This document shows positions 14,219 to 22,356 of a stretch of 30,063 nt of DNA, piece after piece (the stretch's first letter is position 1; every line of letters starts with the position of its first letter). The DNA is from Firmicutes bacterium UBA4049 (lineage in GTDB: Bacteria; Bacillota; Desulfotomaculia; Desulfotomaculales; Nap2-2B): contig DFZT01000036.1 of assembly GCA_002382755.1 (NCBI GenBank), positions 1-30,063 of the forward strand. The letters run 5' to 3'. Made by a program: the position numbers and the translations under genes. The notes under the pieces are model-generated. The model did no database searches. It had not been told where the DNA came from and saw only the letters and a list, made by a program, of their open reading frames with translations.

Positions 14219-15247
14219 ATGAGCTCAAAAAGGCAACCGGCGGAACAATCTAAAAATCAGATATTGAATTGTTTGAAAAACACCGCTGTTCCCCCGTTTA
14301 AGCAAAGACTTGAACAGTTGGGATTGCATCCTCTGGAAAGCTCCGGCATTTCCACTCTTCAGGTGAATGTAGGCAATAACTGCAGCCTTTCCTGCAGTCA
14401 CTGCCATGTTGACGCCGGACCTAATCGAACAGAAATCATGGACAGGCATACGATGTCCAAATGTCTGGATGCACTAGTGATTAACGGAATCACCACTTTG
14501 GATATCACTGGCGGCTCGCCCGAGTTGAATCCCGATTTGCCTTTTCTTATTGAAGAGGCTTCCAGGATGGGAAAGCAGGTTATCATACGGACCAATTTGG
14601 CTGTACTGGAACTTGATGATTTCGCTTACCTGGCGGATTTTTACGCAAGCAACAGAGTTTGGTTAATAGCTTCTCTGCCCTGCTACACTGAAGAAAACAC
14701 AGACAGGCAGCGCGGGCCGGGTACATTCAAAGCGGTCATCCGGGTTCTCAGGCGAATGAATAATCTTGGTTATGGCCTTGAAGGAAGCCAGTTAACTATC
14801 GACCTTGCCTATAATCCTGGCGGACCATATCTTCCACCTTACCAGTATACTCTTGAAGAAGAATTCCGCAGCGTCCTGACGAGCGAATATGGAGTATCTT
14901 TTAACAGGCTGTATTCTCTCACAAACGCGCCAATTGGACGTTTCCTTGATTCTCTGCTTTATACCGGAGATTTTGAACCGTATCTCAAGTTATTATCGAA
15001 TGCTTTTAATCCATCCACTGTAGAAAAGGTAATGTGCCGCGATCAAATCTCGGTCGGTTGGGACGGCCAACTTTATGACTGTGATTTTAATCAGGTGTTA
15101 GGTTTAAACTGTACCCCTGAATCACCAGGCAGCATTGCCGGATTTGATTATGAATCTATGAAAAAACGGCGGATAATTACAGGGAACCATTGTTACGCTT
15201 GTACAGCAGGCGCCGGGTCCAGCTGTAAAGGTATTTGCGTTGCTTAA
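14219..15247 (+). CDS. arsS: Arsenosugar biosynthesis radical SAM protein ArsS
   Basis: 342 residues from the ATG at 14219, chosen because GAGGAG lies about 8 nt upstream; an in-frame ATG at 14204 is less well placed. The radical-SAM triad C55, C59, C62 appears in NNCSLSCSHCHVDAGP. The C-terminal domain carries MCRDQISVGWDGQLYDCDF and the ending NHCYACTAGAGSSCKGICVA, the Cys-rich tail typical of the ArsS family (named 'radical SAM/Cys-rich', with Sec in some members). ArsS turns dimethylated arsenic plus a 5'-deoxyadenosyl unit into the arsenosugar precursor, downstream of ArsM. Here the tail has Cys only. It is within a long plus-strand operon with flippase, TVP38 and rhodanese genes. Confidence 0.93.
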   Translation: MSSKRQPAEQSKNQILNCLKNTAVPPFKQRLEQLGLHPLESSGISTLQVNVGNNCSLSCSHCHVDAGPNRTEIMDRHTMSKCLDALVINGITTLDITGGSPELNPDLPFLIEEASRMGKQVIIRTNLAVLELDDFAYLADFYASNRVWLIASLPCYTEENTDRQRGPGTFKAVIRVLRRMNNLGYGLEGSQLTIDLAYNPGGPYLPPYQYTLEEEFRSVLTSEYGVSFNRLYSLTNAPIGRFLDSLLYTGDFEPYLKLLSNAFNPSTVEKVMCRDQISVGWDGQLYDCDFNQVLGLNCTPESPGSIAGFDYESMKKRRIITGNHCYACTAGAGSSCKGICVA

Positions 15248-15277
15248 TAAAGCATTAAGTTTAGGGAGGCTTTGCAG

Positions 15278-15976
15278 TTGACCTTCTTTAAATCTTCGGT
15301 ATGGATAAAAATAGCCATCATTCTTATTTTGGGATGCGTCTATATTTTTATAAAACCTTTTCAGGTCTCTGTTAAACAGGTTATCTTTATTCTCTCAACG
15401 GTGGACGTTACAGCGTTAAAGGGCTATATCCTGTCTTTCGGTATTTATGCCCCAATCATCTCCTTCTTTCTAATGGTATTCCAATCTGTTATTGCGCCGC
15501 TGCCGGCTTTTGTCATCACTTTTGCCAATGCCGCCCTTTTTGGATGGATTAAGGGCGCCATTCTTTCGTGGTCAAGCGCAATGTGTGGAGCGGCATTATG
15601 CTACTGGATAGCAAGGTTTTACGGCAGGACAGTAGTTGTAAAACTTACCAACAGGTTTGCCCTGGAGGAGATTGACCGCTTTTTTGAGCGATACGGCAAA
15701 TATGCTGTTTTGGTGGCGCGTCTGCTTCCCTTCATATCTTTCGACATTGTCAGTTACGCAGCCGGGCTGACTTCCATGGGCTTTTGGGAATTCTTCTGGG
15801 CTACTGGTTTGGGACAACTCCCGGCGACAATAGTCTATTCATATGTTGGCAGTCTGCTGGCAGGCAGCGCAAGAATGTTTGTTCTTGGGTTGCTGTGCCT
15901 TTTTGCCTTAAGTGTTGTTGTGGTTGCCGTTAAAAAGATTTTGAATGATAGAAAAAATGCTCAGATCATTAAGTAG
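15278..15976 (+). CDS. TVP38/TMEM64 family membrane protein
   Basis: 232-residue membrane protein of the TVP38/TMEM64 (DedA/VTT-like) family. Core motifs are ITFANAALFGWIKGAILSWSSAMCGAALCYWIARFYGR and RLLPFISFDIVSYAAGLTSMGFWEFFWATGLGQLPATIVYSYVG. The start is the TTG at 15278, 8 nt after AGGGAGG; the TTG at 15272 is too near. VTT proteins handle lipids, and members of this family regularly neighbour ArsS genes. Membrane lipid or arsenolipid transport is a guess. Confidence 0.88.
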   Translation: MTFFKSSVWIKIAIILILGCVYIFIKPFQVSVKQVIFILSTVDVTALKGYILSFGIYAPIISFFLMVFQSVIAPLPAFVITFANAALFGWIKGAILSWSSAMCGAALCYWIARFYGRTVVVKLTNRFALEEIDRFFERYGKYAVLVARLLPFISFDIVSYAAGLTSMGFWEFFWATGLGQLPATIVYSYVGSLLAGSARMFVLGLLCLFALSVVVVAVKKILNDRKNAQIIK

Positions 15977-16047
15977 TTTTCGAAGGAGGTGTGAGCTAAA
16001 ACTTTTCGTTATTTCAGTTAATCAAACTTCAGGAGGGGAAAAATCAA

Positions 16048-16971
16048 ATGAGAAGTTATAAAAAATTAATTTTAGCACTGGCGGCGCTGCTCTTGATCGC
16101 CAGCCTGGCAGGCTGCGGCCAGACTAAAACGCAGAACTCAAACGCTCCCATAGACAATGCCAAAAGCGCATATTTTGTGAATGTTTCCTGGCTGAAGGAT
16201 AACCTCGGCAGCGTGATTCTGGTTGACGCAAGGACCGCGGATGAATATAAAAAAGGCCATATTCCCGGAGCTATCAACGCTGCCTGGCAGGAATTCGCCA
16301 ATGTCACGGGGAAGCCCGGCCAGCCGGACTGGGGTACACTTCTGCCCAAGGATAAACTTGCGGAGAAGATAGGCTCTATCGGAATTGACGAAAAAAAAGC
16401 GGTTATCGTATATGCGGACCCTAAAGGATGGGGAGAAGACGGCAGGATTGTCTGGATGCTTAGAATGGCCGGCGTTGCTGATTCAAAAATGCTTGACGGC
16501 GGATGGAAAGCATGGAATGACACCAATTATGAAACGAGCGCTGATACTCAAACAACCACTCGGGTCAATTTCAGCATAAATAATCTGGATGAAAGTCTTA
16601 ACGCCAGCACAGAATGGGTTGCTGAAAACATAAACAAAATTAAAGTTGTTGATTCCAGATCCGAAAAAGAATACGGCGGCGCCACTGATTACGGTGAAGC
16701 AAGGGGAGGACACTTACCAGGCGCCATAAACATTCCTTTTGGAAGCGCCTTCAACTCTGACGGGACAGTTAAAAGCACGGATGAATTAAAAGCCTTATTT
16801 GAAAAAGCCGGTTTAAAACCCGGGGATGAAATTGTTACCTACTGTACAAAGGGAATACGTTCTGCCCACATGTCGCTCTTATTGCGTATGGCAGGCTTTG
16901 AAAAAACAAGGAATTACGATGCGTCTTTTTATAGCTGGGCAGGTAACTCTTCACTGAAAGTGGACAAATAA
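16048..16971 (+). CDS. Rhodanese-type sulfurtransferase lipoprotein, two domains
   Basis: 307 residues. The N-terminus is a lipoprotein signal peptide (LILALAALLLIASLAGC, lipidated at C23), so the protein is exported and membrane anchored. Two rhodanese domains follow. The first (VDARTADEYKKGHIPGAINAAW) lacks a catalytic Cys at the expected place (VYADPKGWGED), as in mercaptopyruvate sulfurtransferases. The second has the active-site loop C266-TKGIR. AGGAGGGG precedes the ATG. It is the last plus-strand gene of this stretch, followed by a bidirectional terminator. Extracytoplasmic sulfane-sulfur chemistry is the likely role; why it belongs to this cluster is unclear. Confidence 0.88.
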   Translation: MRSYKKLILALAALLLIASLAGCGQTKTQNSNAPIDNAKSAYFVNVSWLKDNLGSVILVDARTADEYKKGHIPGAINAAWQEFANVTGKPGQPDWGTLLPKDKLAEKIGSIGIDEKKAVIVYADPKGWGEDGRIVWMLRMAGVADSKMLDGGWKAWNDTNYETSADTQTTTRVNFSINNLDESLNASTEWVAENINKIKVVDSRSEKEYGGATDYGEARGGHLPGAINIPFGSAFNSDGTVKSTDELKALFEKAGLKPGDEIVTYCTKGIRSAHMSLLLRMAGFEKTRNYDASFYSWAGNSSLKVDK

Positions 16972-17051
16972 TGATCATTTAATAAAAAATAATAAATACT
17001 AAATTATACTCCCGGCGCCGGAATATTATTGGTTAATCCAATAAGTATGAT

Positions 17052-17091
17052 AAGATGGGAGATTTTTTTAATGAGAAAAATCTCCCATCTT
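17052..17091. terminator. Bidirectional terminator between convergent genes
   Basis: AAGATGGGAGATTTTT (17052-17067) pairs perfectly with its complement at 17076-17091 across an 8-nt loop. The A and T runs inside the stem and flanking it allow termination in both directions. The neighbouring genes converge here (rhodanese on plus, glycosyltransferase on minus). Confidence 0.9.
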
Positions 17092-17107
17092 TAGACAAAG
17101 TTTAACC

Positions 17108-17797
17108 CTAACGTCTGTCGGCGTACATCTTTTTAAGATCAGCCGGACTTGCCCCCAAAAGATAGAGTGTCTTTATCTTGTGCATCAACCAGGCAGTTTT
17201 CCACTTCCCATGTATAAGCCACCGCCTGGCGGAAGTCCTGACCGGTCCTGGCAAAAGCGTTGTTTTTCCAACCTGCTGCATCTTTCGGGAGATCTCCCAA
17301 TCCTCCATCAATTCGATGGGGGGAAAACCGCCGATCTTTATAAAGACATCCCTTCGGGCAAAGATCGCCTGATCCCCGAAATAGATGCCTGTAGATAAGG
17401 CTCTCAGGTTTGATCCGACCGATGCAAGATAAAAAAACAACCCGGGTTGGTCAATTTTCATTTTGAATGCTCCACCAACTAAACTGCTGTCGGCCAGGGC
17501 TAAATTCAGCTGGTCCAGAAAATTTTGGGGCAATCTGGTGTCACTGTGTAAAAACAGCAGCACATTACCTGAAGCAATTTGGGCGCCGGCATTCATTTGA
17601 ACGGCTCTGCCCCTGGGGGCTGTTATTACCCTGACTTCCGATTCAACCAGGTCTGGTGTCCCGTCATCACTGCCACCGTCTACAACAATGACTTCAACAA
17701 CCCCGGAAAAAGGTCTCAGGTGTTCGATCGTGTCCCTGACCGTCCAGGCCTCGTTGAAGGTTGGTATAATGATACTGACAGGTTTACTATTGGCCAT
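17108..17797 (-). CDS. Family 2 glycosyltransferase, rSAM/selenodomain-associated transferase 2 type
   Basis: 229-residue GT2 enzyme. The A-type fold is shown by SIIIPTFNEAWTVRDTI, VIVVDGGSDDGT and the metal-binding FLHSDTRLP. The substrate block GDQAIFARRDVFIKIGGFP, LMEDWEISRKM and TSARRW match the TIGR04283 subfamily, which habitually neighbours the ArsS radical SAM protein. It is divergent from the TIGR04282-type gene (17888), sharing a 90-nt gap. It may glycosylate or process the arsenosugar intermediate; this is inference from genomic association. Confidence 0.88.
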   Translation of the reverse strand: MANSKPVSIIIPTFNEAWTVRDTIEHLRPFSGVVEVIVVDGGSDDGTPDLVESEVRVITAPRGRAVQMNAGAQIASGNVLLFLHSDTRLPQNFLDQLNLALADSSLVGGAFKMKIDQPGLFFYLASVGSNLRALSTGIYFGDQAIFARRDVFIKIGGFPPIELMEDWEISRKMQQVGKTTLLPGPVRTSARRWLIHGKWKTAWLMHKIKTLYLLGASPADLKKMYADRR

Positions 17798-17887
17798 AAT
17801 AATCTGTTCTTGGTTATTTTCCTAAAATCCTTCAAGGTTTTTAGATAACCTCACAGTTTTGATCAGGAGAAAGGGTGTATATATCCA

Positions 17888-18568
17888 GTGAAACCAGCTT
17901 TGGCTGTTATGTCAAGGGTACCTTCACCTGAAGGGAAAAGCCGCCTGCACGGCATATTATCATCAGAACAACGGGAGGCTCTTCAATGGGCCCTTCTGGA
18001 GGATACAATGGATAAAGCGGCACAACTTCCGGAACTGGTGATTTTTTTATCTTTAACTCCGGCAAGTCAGATTTGTAAAATGAAGATGATTAACCTTGAA
18101 GGAGCGCAAATTATCGTACAACCGGAGGGTGACCTGGGCGAGCGAATGCTTGCCGCTGTACAGCTGCTGTTTGGACGAAACTATGCTCCGGTTATCTTGA
18201 TTGGTACAGATTCACCGGCTCTGGCGCCTGAGCATCTGGTTAAGACTCTTGACCTTCTTGAAGACTATCAGCTGGTTATCGGGCCGGCAAGAGACGGAGG
18301 TTACTACCTGATAGGAATGAAATACCCGGAAGACAGGATCTTTAAAGATATCTCATGGGGCAGCCACAAAGTATTAGAAGAAACTCTGACTTCCTGTGAC
18401 AAGTTTGGCATTAAATATTGTTTGCTGGACTTGATTGGAGATATCGACAGGCCCGAAGATTTACTGGAATTTATAGACGACATCGATCAAGAAGAGAAGT
18501 TGTTTTCCATAAGTAAGAAAAACAAAACTAATAAGTTGTTAAAACTCTGGAAAGGTGAAATTCAATGA
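17888..18568 (+). CDS. DUF2064 / rSAM/selenodomain-associated transferase 1
   Basis: 226-residue nucleotidyl/glycosyl-transferase-like protein (TIGR04282, DUF2064). Blocks: AVMSRVPSPEGKSRL (nucleotide-binding type start), VILIGTDSPALAPEHL, VIGPARDGGYYLIGM and LIGDIDRPEDL. The family is named for its co-occurrence with ArsS-type radical SAM proteins. It probably activates a sugar or adds a sugar-linked group. GTG start after an AAAGGGTG. A short 16-codon frame (18565-18615) bridges it to pgsA with ATGA/TAATG overlaps, so the three are likely translated in coupling. Confidence 0.88.
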   Translation: MKPALAVMSRVPSPEGKSRLHGILSSEQREALQWALLEDTMDKAAQLPELVIFLSLTPASQICKMKMINLEGAQIIVQPEGDLGERMLAAVQLLFGRNYAPVILIGTDSPALAPEHLVKTLDLLEDYQLVIGPARDGGYYLIGMKYPEDRIFKDISWGSHKVLEETLTSCDKFGIKYCLLDLIGDIDRPEDLLEFIDDIDQEEKLFSISKKNKTNKLLKLWKGEIQ

Positions 18569-18614
18569 ATAAATCAGATGCACGCGATCAGAACTTATTG
18601 GCAGGTTTGGATTA

Positions 18615-19157
18615 ATGAACCTGCCAAATAGCCTGACATTAGCCCGGTTGTTCTTAGTTCCTTTTATGCTTCTGGCCGCTTCAATACAATTACCTTTTAT
18701 TAAATATGTTATTGCTGTTTTATTTATTGCCGGCGCTGTGACAGATTACTTTGACGGGTTCATTGCCAGGAGGAATGAACAAGAAACAATTTTTGGCAAG
18801 TTTTTAGATCCAGTTGTTGATAAGATACTTGTTTCGACCGGGCTTGTTATTTTAGTCAGTATCGGCTGTCTTCAGCCCTGGATAGCTGTGTGCATAGTAG
18901 GAAGAGAGTTATTAGTAACAGGGCTAAGAGCCCTTGCCGCAATCAAGGGAGTTCTAATACCCGCCGGTTCTCTTGGAAAAATAAAGACAGTTACGCAGTA
19001 TGTTGCTATTATAGCCATGCTGTTAAGAGATTCACTTACTCATCTGGTTAACTTTCAAATAAGCAGTCTGGCGATGTATTTAGCGCTGGTAATGACCATC
19101 TGGTCCGGTTTGAATTATTTTATAGAAAACCGGGATATTTTAAAATCCAAGCTATAA
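18615..19157 (+). CDS. pgsA: CDP-alcohol phosphatidyltransferase (PgsA-like)
   Basis: 180-residue membrane enzyme. The full CDP-alcohol phosphotransferase motif DYFDGFIARRNEQETIFGKF, continuing LDPVVDK, is present, with the four Asp in the correct spacing. Opening NLPNSLTLARLFLVPFML is typical of phosphatidylglycerophosphate synthases. It lies immediately after the TIGR04282 gene, at the end of the arsenosugar-type cluster. It may be the housekeeping PgsA or a paralogue that makes a phosphatidyl-arsenosugar; neither is decided by sequence. Confidence 0.88.
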   Translation: MNLPNSLTLARLFLVPFMLLAASIQLPFIKYVIAVLFIAGAVTDYFDGFIARRNEQETIFGKFLDPVVDKILVSTGLVILVSIGCLQPWIAVCIVGRELLVTGLRALAAIKGVLIPAGSLGKIKTVTQYVAIIAMLLRDSLTHLVNFQISSLAMYLALVMTIWSGLNYFIENRDILKSKL

Positions 19158-19275
19158 TTTATATACTAGCTGTATACTGTTACTGCCTGAACATAATGTC
19201 CAGCGATAGACGGTATTAAATGTCCCTAACCTGACGGGATTGCTGCCAAAATCCCCTTTAAGGGGAAGGGAGAAT

Positions 19276-20085
19276 TTAGCTCAATTCTCCCTGAACAACA
19301 AACTTGACCATATGATCATCAATAATCCGACGCTTATTTTGAGATCCATAAATCAGCGAATGAGTGCAGACCTTGTTTACCAAACGGGCAGTACCACTGG
19401 AATACCGAAAAATTTCATCGACCGCATTGTCTGAAAAGATATCCTGTTCAACACCGGCATATGTCAGGTGTTTTTTTACATACTCACCCATTTGGGCGCG
19501 ATCCATATGTGGTAGTTTGCATTGGATGTCGATGCGCTGCCGGATGGCGGCGTATGTCTGGAGCTGAAATCTTTCCCAGAGTTCACTTTGACCCACAAGG
19601 ATTAGGGACATAGGACTCCGGGCATCCATTTTAGTATTAAGCAGGAATCTGACTTCCTCCAGCATTTCTCTGTCCAACAGGTGAGCCTCATCCACAATTA
19701 CAACCGGCTGCAGGTGGTGAATACCTTGCATGAGTTCAATCTCTTTATGCAGTTGGCGTTTAGCATCCCCACGATAGAACTTGGCTTCACAGCCTAATTG
19801 TTCCAGAAGACCTTTGTAAAAATGACGCGGGGTTAGCTTGGAATCTGCCAGGTACATTACCGTGAATTTAGCTTCATCCAGGCATTCTTTAAAATAACGA
19901 ATGGCGGTGGTTTTTCCAGTACCGCAATCTCCTGTTACCACCGCGAACATCTGCCGCTGCGCCGCATAATTCAACCGCCCAAAGGTTTCTTCCAGCATGG
20001 TTGACTGGTATAAATGGTCTGTCGGAATATCCCTTGAAAAGGGAGTCCGGGTCATCCCGTAGAAGCTTTCAAACACGATCGGCAA
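19276..20085 (-). CDS. ExeA/TniB-like AAA ATPase of the transposon
   Basis: 269-residue AAA+ protein. Opening FESFYGMTRTPFSRDIPTDHLYQS is typical of ExeA-like ATPases. Walker A is VVTGDCGTGKTT, Walker B VVIVDEAHLL, and the C-terminal GTARLVNKVCTHSLIYG is the usual end. Such proteins choose or mark targets for a DDE transposase. Its start overlaps the transposase end by 17 nt, which shows co-translation. Confidence 0.9.
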   Translation of the reverse strand: MPIVFESFYGMTRTPFSRDIPTDHLYQSTMLEETFGRLNYAAQRQMFAVVTGDCGTGKTTAIRYFKECLDEAKFTVMYLADSKLTPRHFYKGLLEQLGCEAKFYRGDAKRQLHKEIELMQGIHHLQPVVIVDEAHLLDREMLEEVRFLLNTKMDARSPMSLILVGQSELWERFQLQTYAAIRQRIDIQCKLPHMDRAQMGEYVKKHLTYAGVEQDIFSDNAVDEIFRYSSGTARLVNKVCTHSLIYGSQNKRRIIDDHMVKFVVQGELS

Positions 20086-21424
20086 CCTCCTTTTCTACCT
20101 TCCGGTAGGTTATAGCGGGCGCCGTTTGTTCTTTGCGCAACTGGTTTTGTTTAGACGCAGCATTGAGCAGCCTTGAAGATTCCGCCGGTTTAGTCAGCAG
20201 GTGTTCCGGTAACGGGGGCCTTTGACCGGAGCGTTCGCCGATGATTAGCTGTTTTGCTTTCCAGGGAGAGTGTCCTTCGTATTCAATAGTCAGTTCGGTA
20301 ATGTCCGCGGGATCATAGATAACATTTACGGTACAACCGATAAAGAGCAGCCCTGCTTCGTATTTTTTACCGGCGAAGCTGATACAGCCTGACTTGTCAA
20401 CTTTTCTTTCCTCGCAGTTTAGAAAAGCATCGGCGACGGTCTCGGAAGGCAGGAAACGCAAGGGCTGTTTGTCGCTGCGATAGGCGACGGCTGGGCTTAG
20501 CCCGTCCGCCAGTCCGGAATGAGGGCGGTTGTTGTAGCACTCTTCTAACCAGACCCGGAACAACTGGTTAAGCTTATCCAGAGTTGAAGGTTTCTCTAGG
20601 GCGGCTTCCGCCAGGAAGCTGTCTACCACCCGGTTCAGACGTTCTGATTTGCCGTGGGCTTCCGGAGAAAAGGGCTTGGTGTAAAGCAGCCGGACACCCA
20701 GCTTGGCGCAGGCCCGGGCCATCCATTTGGTGCGGTACTGCCGCCCATTGTCAAAATACAGCGCCCTGGGCGCTCCGTACTTCTGGATAACCTGGCGGAA
20801 ACAGTCCTGGACGATACCCTGTTCCAGATTATTATAGAACTGTCCGTGTAAAACATAACGCGTTGCGTCATCAATGAAGGTTACCAGATAGACCTGTTTC
20901 ATGGCGCCGTCTTTACCAATGGGCAGATAGGGGCCGTATTTGATATCCGAATGAACAAGCTGGTTGCGGTACCGCTTCTGAAATCTTCGGGCAGCTACCC
21001 CGGTCTCGGCATACATTCTCATCTGCCTGGCGCTGTAGCCTTGTTCCGCAAGCTTTCCCTGCAGGGTACTGCGCTTGATCTGTCCTGGTTGGGCCAGCCC
21101 TTCCCATTCGAGGATCTTTATGATTTGGGCAATGCTGCGGCCCGGTACCTGTCGCCGCAATAGAATAGCCTGTTCCAGCAGTGCAGGAGGAATAGTTTCC
21201 TCGGAACTGTGTTGTTGTTTGCTTTTGGGTTTAAGACCGTTAAATCCCTCTGCTTGATACTGTGCCAGGTATCGTCGCAAAGTGCGTTCGGAGATACCGT
21301 TCTGTGCACAGATACCGGCTTTGATCTGTTTGGCCCGGGCTGTGTCCAGTCCCTGGTCCAGCAATGGTAATAACAGCTGTACCCGCTTAGTGGCAATCTC
21401 GTCTGCTTTTTTCTGGTCTCTCAT
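20069..21424 (-). CDS. DDE transposase (rve integrase core, Mu/TniA-like)
   Basis: 451 residues. An N-terminal helix-turn-helix (NGISERTLRRYLAQYQAEGFNGLKPKSK) is followed by an rve core with the three catalytic acids in HSDIKYGPY, YFDNGRQYRTKWM and SPEAHGKSERLNRVVD. A C-terminal beta-barrel-like region follows (KKYEAGLLFIGCTVNVIYDP). The frame is intact, so the element may be active. Overlaps the ATPase and lies 57 nt after the DUF6431-like gene. Confidence 0.93.
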   Translation of the reverse strand: MRDQKKADEIATKRVQLLLPLLDQGLDTARAKQIKAGICAQNGISERTLRRYLAQYQAEGFNGLKPKSKQQHSSEETIPPALLEQAILLRRQVPGRSIAQIIKILEWEGLAQPGQIKRSTLQGKLAEQGYSARQMRMYAETGVAARRFQKRYRNQLVHSDIKYGPYLPIGKDGAMKQVYLVTFIDDATRYVLHGQFYNNLEQGIVQDCFRQVIQKYGAPRALYFDNGRQYRTKWMARACAKLGVRLLYTKPFSPEAHGKSERLNRVVDSFLAEAALEKPSTLDKLNQLFRVWLEECYNNRPHSGLADGLSPAVAYRSDKQPLRFLPSETVADAFLNCEERKVDKSGCISFAGKKYEAGLLFIGCTVNVIYDPADITELTIEYEGHSPWKAKQLIIGERSGQRPPLPEHLLTKPAESSRLLNAASKQNQLRKEQTAPAITYRKVEKEVADRV

Positions 21425-21480
21425 ATTGAATACCCCCTCCTTGAAAAATCCATATTCAACATGAGCCTACAAGATGGTCA

Positions 21481-21984
21481 TCAGGACAGGAATGCGAAAC
21501 GGGTATGCACCCATAAATTTGCATTTACTACCGGCCGGACAATTCTGCTCAGCCACCCGGAACCATTGCCGACATAATGCCAGATCCTTTTGAGCTTGGA
21601 CTTGGGAAGGCAGGAAGGTTCTTCCGCAGTTTCTTTCCCGTAGCGGATATGAATTGATTCCAGGCATCCTTGCAAGTAATCAGCCATCTTACGAAACCAG
21701 CTTCGCCACCGTATTAAGGTGGACTCGTCAACTGCGACACTTAAATCTGACGAACCTGTTATCACGGCCTCAATACTTCCCCCAATATGGCGTTTATATG
21801 GTACCAGCAGGTCAGGAAGTTCGTGGTGAATTCTTCTACAACCACTACATCTTAATCTGCGTATACAAAGGGCAATCTTTTCTCCCAGACTATCGATACA
21901 ACTTCTTTTACGGCTGCCGATCACTTTTAATTGGCCGCTACAGCAGGGACAAAAAATCTGCTCCAAGCTCCTCACAAAAAACAC
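21481..21984 (-). CDS. DUF6431-like zinc-ribbon protein of the transposon
   Basis: 167 residues. Two CxxC knuckles (FCPCC and RCSGC) and the HHELPDLLVPYKRHIGG stretch after them match a family of small zinc proteins (DUF6431) often found beside such transposases. The start is a GTG at 21984 (or 21975) behind AAAAGGG. It is first in the element's operon. The role in transposition is unknown. Confidence 0.7.
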   Translation of the reverse strand: MFFVRSLEQIFCPCCSGQLKVIGSRKRSCIDSLGEKIALCIRRLRCSGCRRIHHELPDLLVPYKRHIGGSIEAVITGSSDLSVAVDESTLIRWRSWFRKMADYLQGCLESIHIRYGKETAEEPSCLPKSKLKRIWHYVGNGSGWLSRIVRPVVNANLWVHTRFAFLS

Positions 21985-22069
21985 CCTTTTCAGGGTTTTC
22001 TATTAGCTCATAATCTGATACAATAACCATACTTGTTGGGTTGACGCTTCTGGCGCTTCTGGTTGGACA

Positions 22070-22246
22070 GTAGCACCTTTAAAAAGAAGCGTCTTTCCTT
22101 TCCTCAAGATATGGCCATTATATCCAGCTATTCTCGGTCAGGCAATTACATCAGCATTCGGACTTCTTAGCTTGGTAGCAACAGTATACGAAAAAATGCG
22201 ACTGAACGCCGTTAGAGTTAGCATACGCCTTCTCACCTTTAAATAA
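22070..22246 (+). pseudogene. Possible remnant of a membrane-protein gene
   Basis: An open frame of 58 codons without a proper start runs from the transposon edge and includes a hydrophobic section (WPLYPAILGQAITSAFGLLSL). It could be the tail of a permease cut by the transposon. I see no family motif. Confidence 0.25.
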
Positions 22247-22330
22247 TAGCGCTTCCGCATGCTTCCGGAAGCAAATAGTACGGCCCCCATGCTTTCGGAA
22301 TGAGGTTAAGAATTAAAAGCACAACCAACA
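22247..22330. repeat. Short direct repeat and palindrome in an otherwise empty intergenic stretch
   Basis: CATGCTTCCGGAA (22258-22270) recurs 30 nt later as CATGCTTTCGGAA (22288-22300) with one mismatch. The first copy contains the perfect palindrome GCTTCCGGAAGC (22261-22272). No gene is seen here. Function unknown. Confidence 0.5.
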
Positions 22331-22356
22331 ATGAAAGAATTTTGCTCATTATACTC

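Larger units (their letters stand above)
19197..22069 (-). mobile_element. Three-gene transposon (DDE transposase, AAA ATPase, DUF6431-like protein)
   Basis: The unit is delimited tentatively by inverted TGTCCA ends (19197-19202 and 22064-22069). Near the right end is a 9-bp tandem repeat (CGCTTCTGG, 22045-22062), and TGTCC recurs at 19221. Both are like the multi-site ends of TniA/TniB-type elements. No target duplication was visible, so the exact ends are uncertain; the gene content is firm. It separates the arsenosugar cluster from the molybdate-type genes. Confidence 0.55.

Noticed and set aside
14219..15247. Selenocysteine in the ArsS C-terminus
   Set aside because: Some family members have Sec there, but here the tail is all Cys codons and the frame ends normally at TAA.
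18565..18615. 16-codon frame between the TIGR04282-type gene and pgsA as a gene
   Set aside because: Too short and without any motif. Its ATGA/TAATG overlaps may only help translational coupling.
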